From Flavobacteriales bacterium (GTDB lineage Bacteria; Bacteroidota; Bacteroidia; Flavobacteriales_F; PHOS-HE28): a stretch of DNA of 43,040 bases. Below are positions 40,325 through 43,040 of the stretch, one piece after another; within the stretch, counting starts at the first letter, position 1; each line of letters begins with the position of its first letter. Position numbers and translations under genes: made by a program. The DNA lies in contig JAEUSW010000196.1 in assembly GCA_016788285.1 (NCBI GenBank), positions 1 through 43,040 on the forward strand, in the 5' to 3' direction. The notes under the pieces were generated by a model. It was not told the origin of the DNA and did not search any database. It saw nothing but the letters and a program-made list of their open reading frames with translations.

Positions 40325-41133
40325 GGGAACCGGTAGCTGAGGCCCAGTTGCGGGGTGGGACCGAGCAGGCTGCGGAAGGCCACCGCCAGGTCCAGGTCGA
40401 AGCCCTTCAGCCGCACGCCCACTCCGAAGTGGCCCTGCGTGGGCCCGGTGCTCACCCCGGTGCGCAGGAACAGTGCGTTCACCGGGTGGTACTCGATCCC
40501 CGCATGGAAGCGTTCGGCCTCGTCGATGTCCTTCACCACCTCGCCGGTCACGATCAGCTTGTCGCTGAAGGTGTAGCCGAGACCCGCCTTCAGCACCGTG
40601 GGCACGCGCTCGTCGTAGGGGCCGCCGAGCTCGGCGCGCGAGGGGTTGTAGAGGTGTGCACCGGCCCACAGCCGCTCGGTGAGGCGCGCCTGCACGCCCA
40701 CCTCGCCGGTGACCATGGCGCGGCTGCCGTAGCCTTCGCCGAGGCGCACGCTGAGGTAGTCCAGCTGCACGCCGATCCGGAGCCCTTCGCCGAAGCGCAT
40801 GGCGTAGGCCAGGCCCACCTTCATCTCGCGGTAAAGGTCGTAGCCCAGCGTGTTGGCGTTCACCGCGATGGTGCCCTTGCCCAGCGGAAGGGCCACGGCG
40901 AGGGCCTGATGGTCCAGCGCCTCGCTCAGCCAGTGCCGCTGCATGAACACGCCCGCGGCAGGCCTCGTCAGTCCCGCCAGCCCGGCCTGGTTGTGCTGCA
41001 CGCTCCACAGGTCGATCAGCGTGAGGCCCGCCTGGCCCATGCCCGTGATGCGCGCGCCCACGGGCAGGTTGTCGCCGCCCGCGTGCACGGAGCAGGCGAG
41101 GACCAGGGCGAGGGCGGACAGCGCGCGGCGCAT
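40321..41133 (-). CDS. PorV/PorQ-like outer-membrane protein
   Basis: 270 aa from ATG 41133. Signal peptide (MRRALSALALVLACSVHAGG), then the N-terminal motif GARITGMGQAGLTLIDLWSV with HNQAGLAGL, equivalent to the GARA-x-MG...NPAGLA motif of PorV/PorQ/UPF0164 proteins. A barrel of about 14 strands with FadL-like features follows (VGVQARLTERLWAGAHLYNP, GLGYTFSDKLIVTGEVVKDI, FGVGVRLKGFDLDLAVAFRS) and a final LGLSYRFP strand. PorV is a T9SS outer-membrane component that carries cargo; this paralogue may do similar work with the co-transcribed HHH/barrel protein. The putative -7 element TACATTCG (41139-41146) is 5 nt upstream. Confidence 0.82.
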   Translation of the reverse strand: MRRALSALALVLACSVHAGGDNLPVGARITGMGQAGLTLIDLWSVQHNQAGLAGLTRPAAGVFMQRHWLSEALDHQALAVALPLGKGTIAVNANTLGYDLYREMKVGLAYAMRFGEGLRIGVQLDYLSVRLGEGYGSRAMVTGEVGVQARLTERLWAGAHLYNPSRAELGGPYDERVPTVLKAGLGYTFSDKLIVTGEVVKDIDEAERFHAGIEYHPVNALFLRTGVSTGPTQGHFGVGVRLKGFDLDLAVAFRSLLGPTPQLGLSYRFP

Positions 41134-41138
41134 TGCGC

Positions 41139-41146
41139 CGAATGTA
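41139..41146 (-). promoter_or_regulatory. Putative -7 element TACATTCG of the PorV-like operon
   Basis: Identical to the elements before kynA and the gene at 4454-5446; only 5 nt from the start codon. Confidence 0.45.
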
Positions 41147-41225
41147 TGCGGAAAGGCCGTGGCCGCCTCCATGTCCGGCCCCGCCCGGTTGCCTACCTTC
41201 GCATCCCTTCCGCCGCGCCCACCGC

Positions 41226-41789
41226 ATGCCCGAGCCCGCCACCGCCGCACGCGTCCGCCTGCACGACAAGGAGTTCGTGCCTTACATCCCGGCGGCCGAC
41301 CTGCATGCCGCCATCGACCGTGTGGCCGCCGCGCTCCAGGAACGCTACGCCGGCAAGCGGCCCCTCTTCCTCGGGGTGCTCAACGGCGCCTTCTTCTTCG
41401 CCGCCGAACTGATGAAGCGGCTGGAGATGGAGTGCGAGATCACCTTCATCAAGGTGGCCAGCTACCACGGCACCAGCAGCACCGGCACCGTCACCCAGCT
41501 CATCGGCCTCAGCGAACGTCTGGACGGTCGTCATGTGGTGGTGGTGGAGGACATCGTGGACACCGGCGGCACCATCGCCCACATCATGGACGCGCTCTCC
41601 GGGCTCCATCCGGCCAGCGTGAGCGTGGCGGCCCTGCTCTTCAAGCCCGAGGCCTACACGCGCCCCTGGCCCATCGAGCACGTGGCCCTGCGCATCCCCA
41701 ACGCCTTCGTGGTGGGCTCCGGCCTCGACCATGACGGGCTGGGCCGCAACCTGCCAGGCATCTGGCGCATCACCGAACCCACCCCATGA
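41226..41789 (+). CDS. hpt: Hypoxanthine phosphoribosyltransferase
   Basis: 187 aa from ATG 41226; TACCTTCG at 41194-41201 lies 24 nt upstream and fits this start. HPRT salvages hypoxanthine (and guanine) with PRPP to IMP/GMP. The PRPP-binding motif VVVVEDIVDTGGTIAHIM, the FLGVLNGAFFFAAELM loop, the ITFIKVASYHGTSSTGTV flexible loop and FVVGSGLDHDGLGRNLP are all present. The stop overlaps the adk start (ATGA), an hpt-adk coupling known from other Bacteroidota. Confidence 0.96.
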   Translation: MPEPATAARVRLHDKEFVPYIPAADLHAAIDRVAAALQERYAGKRPLFLGVLNGAFFFAAELMKRLEMECEITFIKVASYHGTSSTGTVTQLIGLSERLDGRHVVVVEDIVDTGGTIAHIMDALSGLHPASVSVAALLFKPEAYTRPWPIEHVALRIPNAFVVGSGLDHDGLGRNLPGIWRITEPTP

Positions 41790-42358
41790 GCAAGCTCAAC
41801 CTCGTGCTCTTCGGCCCGCCCGGCGCCGGCAAAGGCACCCAGAGCTCCTTCCTCATCGACCGGTACCAGCTGGTGCACCTCAGCACCGGCGACCTGCTCC
41901 GCGCCGAGATCAAGGCCGAGAGCGAGCTCGGGGTGCAGGCCAAGGAGCTCATGGACCGCGGGGATCTCGTGGCCGACCACATCGTCATCGGCATGATCCG
42001 CAACGCCATGGAGGACAACCTCCACGCGCGCGGCTTCATCTTCGACGGCTTCCCCCGCACCAAGGCCCAGGCCGTCGCCCTCGACGAGATGCTCGCTTCC
42101 AAGAACGAGCCCATCACCCGCATGCTCGCCCTCGAAGTGCCCGAGGCCGAGCTCGTGCAGCGCCTCCTGGGGCGCGGCGCCACCAGCGGACGCAGCGACG
42201 ACCGCGACGAGAGCGTCATCCGCAACCGCATCCGCGAGTACGAGCAGAAGACCGCCCCCCTCAAGGACCACTACGCCGCACAAGGCAAGTTCACCGCCAT
42301 CGATGGCGTGGGCTCCGTGGCCGACATCACCGCGCGGCTGGTGAAGGCGATCGGCTAA
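41786..42358 (+). CDS. adk: Adenylate kinase
   Basis: 190 aa. Catalyses ATP + AMP to 2 ADP in the cytoplasm. P-loop GPPGAGKGTQ (residues 10-19), AMP-site HLSTGDLLRAEI, FIFDGFPRTKAQAVAL, LID region RGATSGRSDDRDESVIRNRI without the zinc Cys residues and with the short LID. Length fits the short bacterial type. The usual downstream obg gene is not here; instead a repeat array and a convergent T9SS cargo gene follow. Confidence 0.97.
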   Translation: MSKLNLVLFGPPGAGKGTQSSFLIDRYQLVHLSTGDLLRAEIKAESELGVQAKELMDRGDLVADHIVIGMIRNAMEDNLHARGFIFDGFPRTKAQAVALDEMLASKNEPITRMLALEVPEAELVQRLLGRGATSGRSDDRDESVIRNRIREYEQKTAPLKDHYAAQGKFTAIDGVGSVADITARLVKAIG

Positions 42359-42374
42359 GGTCGATGCCGGGCAG

Positions 42375-42446
42375 ATGCCCACATGCCCACATGTGCACAT
42401 GTGCACATGTGCTCATGTGCTCATGTGACCATGTGCTCCTGTGCAC
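42375..42446. repeat. Octamer array B, nine units of ATGTGCNC
   Basis: Nine contiguous 8-bp units: ATGCCCAC twice, ATGTGCAC twice, ATGTGCTC twice, ATGTGACC, ATGTGCTC, CTGTGCAC. Positions 42388-42412 are 25 bp of strictly alternating pyrimidine and purine, which can favour Z-DNA or cruciforms. It fills half of the 136-bp gap after adk; the rest shows nothing clear. Confidence 0.92.
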
Positions 42447-42494
42447 AGGGGTGCGCCGTACCCAGGATCTGGTCCACCTCCAGGCGCCGCGACC

Positions 42495-43040
42495 TCACTC
42501 CTTCACAAAGCGCACCGAGCCGATGGCCTCCGGGGTGCGCAGCTCCAACAGGTAGGTGCCGGTGGCCAGGTCGCCCACGTCCAGCAGGGCCGGAGCGTTC
42601 ACGCGAAGGGTGCGCAGCAGGCGACCGCTGAGGTCCAGCAGGCGCACGGTGGCCGCGCCGGTGAGGCCGGAGATCAAGAGGCGGTCGCGCGTGGGGTTGG
42701 GCACCACCGTGAAGGCGGCTGCCGCCGGATGTTCCACAGCGGTGCTCACGTCCACGCGGAAGGTGGCCGGCGGGGTGACGATGGGCGTGTTGAAGTCGAA
42801 GACGATGTGGGCGATGTTGTCCACCTGGTCGCCGTTGTTGAGCTGCGTGGAGGGGCGCATGCGGAAGCGCACGAAGCCGTGGCTGGCGGGCTCGCTGCTG
42901 CCGCTGTCGGGCAGCAGGATGGGGTCGAACAGGAAGTGGAGCACGCCGTCGACCATATACCACTGGCAGGGATGGCTGCTGGAGAGGAGCTCGAAGCTGT
43001 TCCACTGCAGGTCGTCGCTGAGGGTGTCGAGGATCAGCAC
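42495..43040 (-). CDS. T9SS type A sorting domain protein, C-terminal part (5' truncated by window edge)
   Basis: About 181 codons in the window. The N-terminal portion is the end of a conserved repeat-type domain seen in Bacteroidota surface proteins (DUF7619-like: LQWNSFELLSSSHPCQWYMV, LLPDSGSSEPASHGFVRFRM, DNIAHIVFDFNTPIVT). It is followed by a T9SS sorting domain (FTVVPNPTRDRLLISGL, VRLLDLSGRLLRTLRV, LATGTYLLELRT, VRFVKE). It is therefore a large secreted surface protein whose main part lies beyond 43040. Confidence 0.9.
   Translation of the reverse strand: MLILDTLSDDLQWNSFELLSSSHPCQWYMVDGVLHFLFDPILLPDSGSSEPASHGFVRFRMRPSTQLNNGDQVDNIAHIVFDFNTPIVTPPATFRVDVSTAVEHPAAAAFTVVPNPTRDRLLISGLTGAATVRLLDLSGRLLRTLRVNAPALLDVGDLATGTYLLELRTPEAIGSVRFVKE

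Noticed and set aside
42361-42631. Cys/His/Met-rich peptides encoded by octamer array B
   Set aside because: Translation of an 8-bp repeat in any frame gives such peptides; no start context or conservation supports a gene.
1-43040. tRNA, rRNA, riboswitch or insertion sequence
   Set aside because: Looked for cloverleaf ends, conserved rRNA segments, transposase motifs and flanking inverted repeats by eye; none found, though short ncRNAs could be missed.

Overview
The window looks like a chromosomal stretch of a high-GC member of the Bacteroidota, most likely an uncultured Flavobacteriales-type lineage. The evidence is: many secreted proteins ending in Por-secretion (type IX, T9SS) sorting domains, including one gliding-motility-type C-terminus; a SusC-like TonB-dependent receptor with a carboxypeptidase-regulatory-like N-terminus; an OmpA/PD40 lipoprotein-like protein; PorV/PorQ-like and PorT-like barrels; hpt-adk gene order; absence of obvious Shine-Dalgarno sequences; and repeated Bacteroidota -7 elements (TAnnTTTG and close variants) just upstream of start codons. 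No rRNA, tRNA, CRISPR, phage or transposase gene was seen.

Layout. 1-5.5 kb: end of a T9SS cargo protein, an OmpA-family protein, an M42 aminopeptidase, a small membrane protein and another T9SS cargo. 5.7-9.7 kb: GNAT acetyltransferase overlapping a GT39-type membrane glycosyltransferase, then an S9 prolyl-oligopeptidase lipoprotein closed by a strong terminator. 9.8-15.8 kb: a CotH/LTD surface protein and a four-unit DUF4397 repeat protein, both T9SS cargo. 15.9-21 kb: a CarH-like MerR/B12 regulator, a MORN-repeat (YwqK-like) lipoprotein, a GlcD-type FAD oxidase and a large repetitive secreted protein. 21-28 kb: a bestrophin and voltage-gated K+ channel pair, an SdiA-regulated-like propeller, an MFS permease, murQ and a T9SS esterase-like protein that lacks its nucleophile. 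27.7-28.2 kb: a gene-free 550 bp interval with four copies of a perfect AT-rich palindrome. 28.2-36.7 kb: TonB receptor, lipase, beta-CASP metallo-hydrolase, barrel protein, small membrane protein, tryptophan 2,3-dioxygenase and TonB-like protein. 36.7-43 kb: Rieske protein, Cys/His-rich secreted protein, a three-gene operon (PorV-like, HHH/barrel, small protein), hpt-adk and the end of another T9SS cargo.

Most genes are single transcription units in alternating orientation. Clear translational couplings (4-nt ATGA overlaps) are GNAT/GT39, bestrophin/K+ channel, PorV-like/HHH and hpt/adk. Functionally the window is dominated by cell-surface and secreted proteins together with scattered housekeeping enzymes.

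The most unusual signals are the four-palindrome array (27746-28195), two dispersed arrays of the same octamer ATGTGCNC (one in the kynA leader, one after adk), the CarH-type light/B12 signature in the MerR regulator, the Gly-for-Ser nucleophile in the T9SS esterase-like protein, and the recurrent placement of -7 elements only 3-9 nt before start codons.
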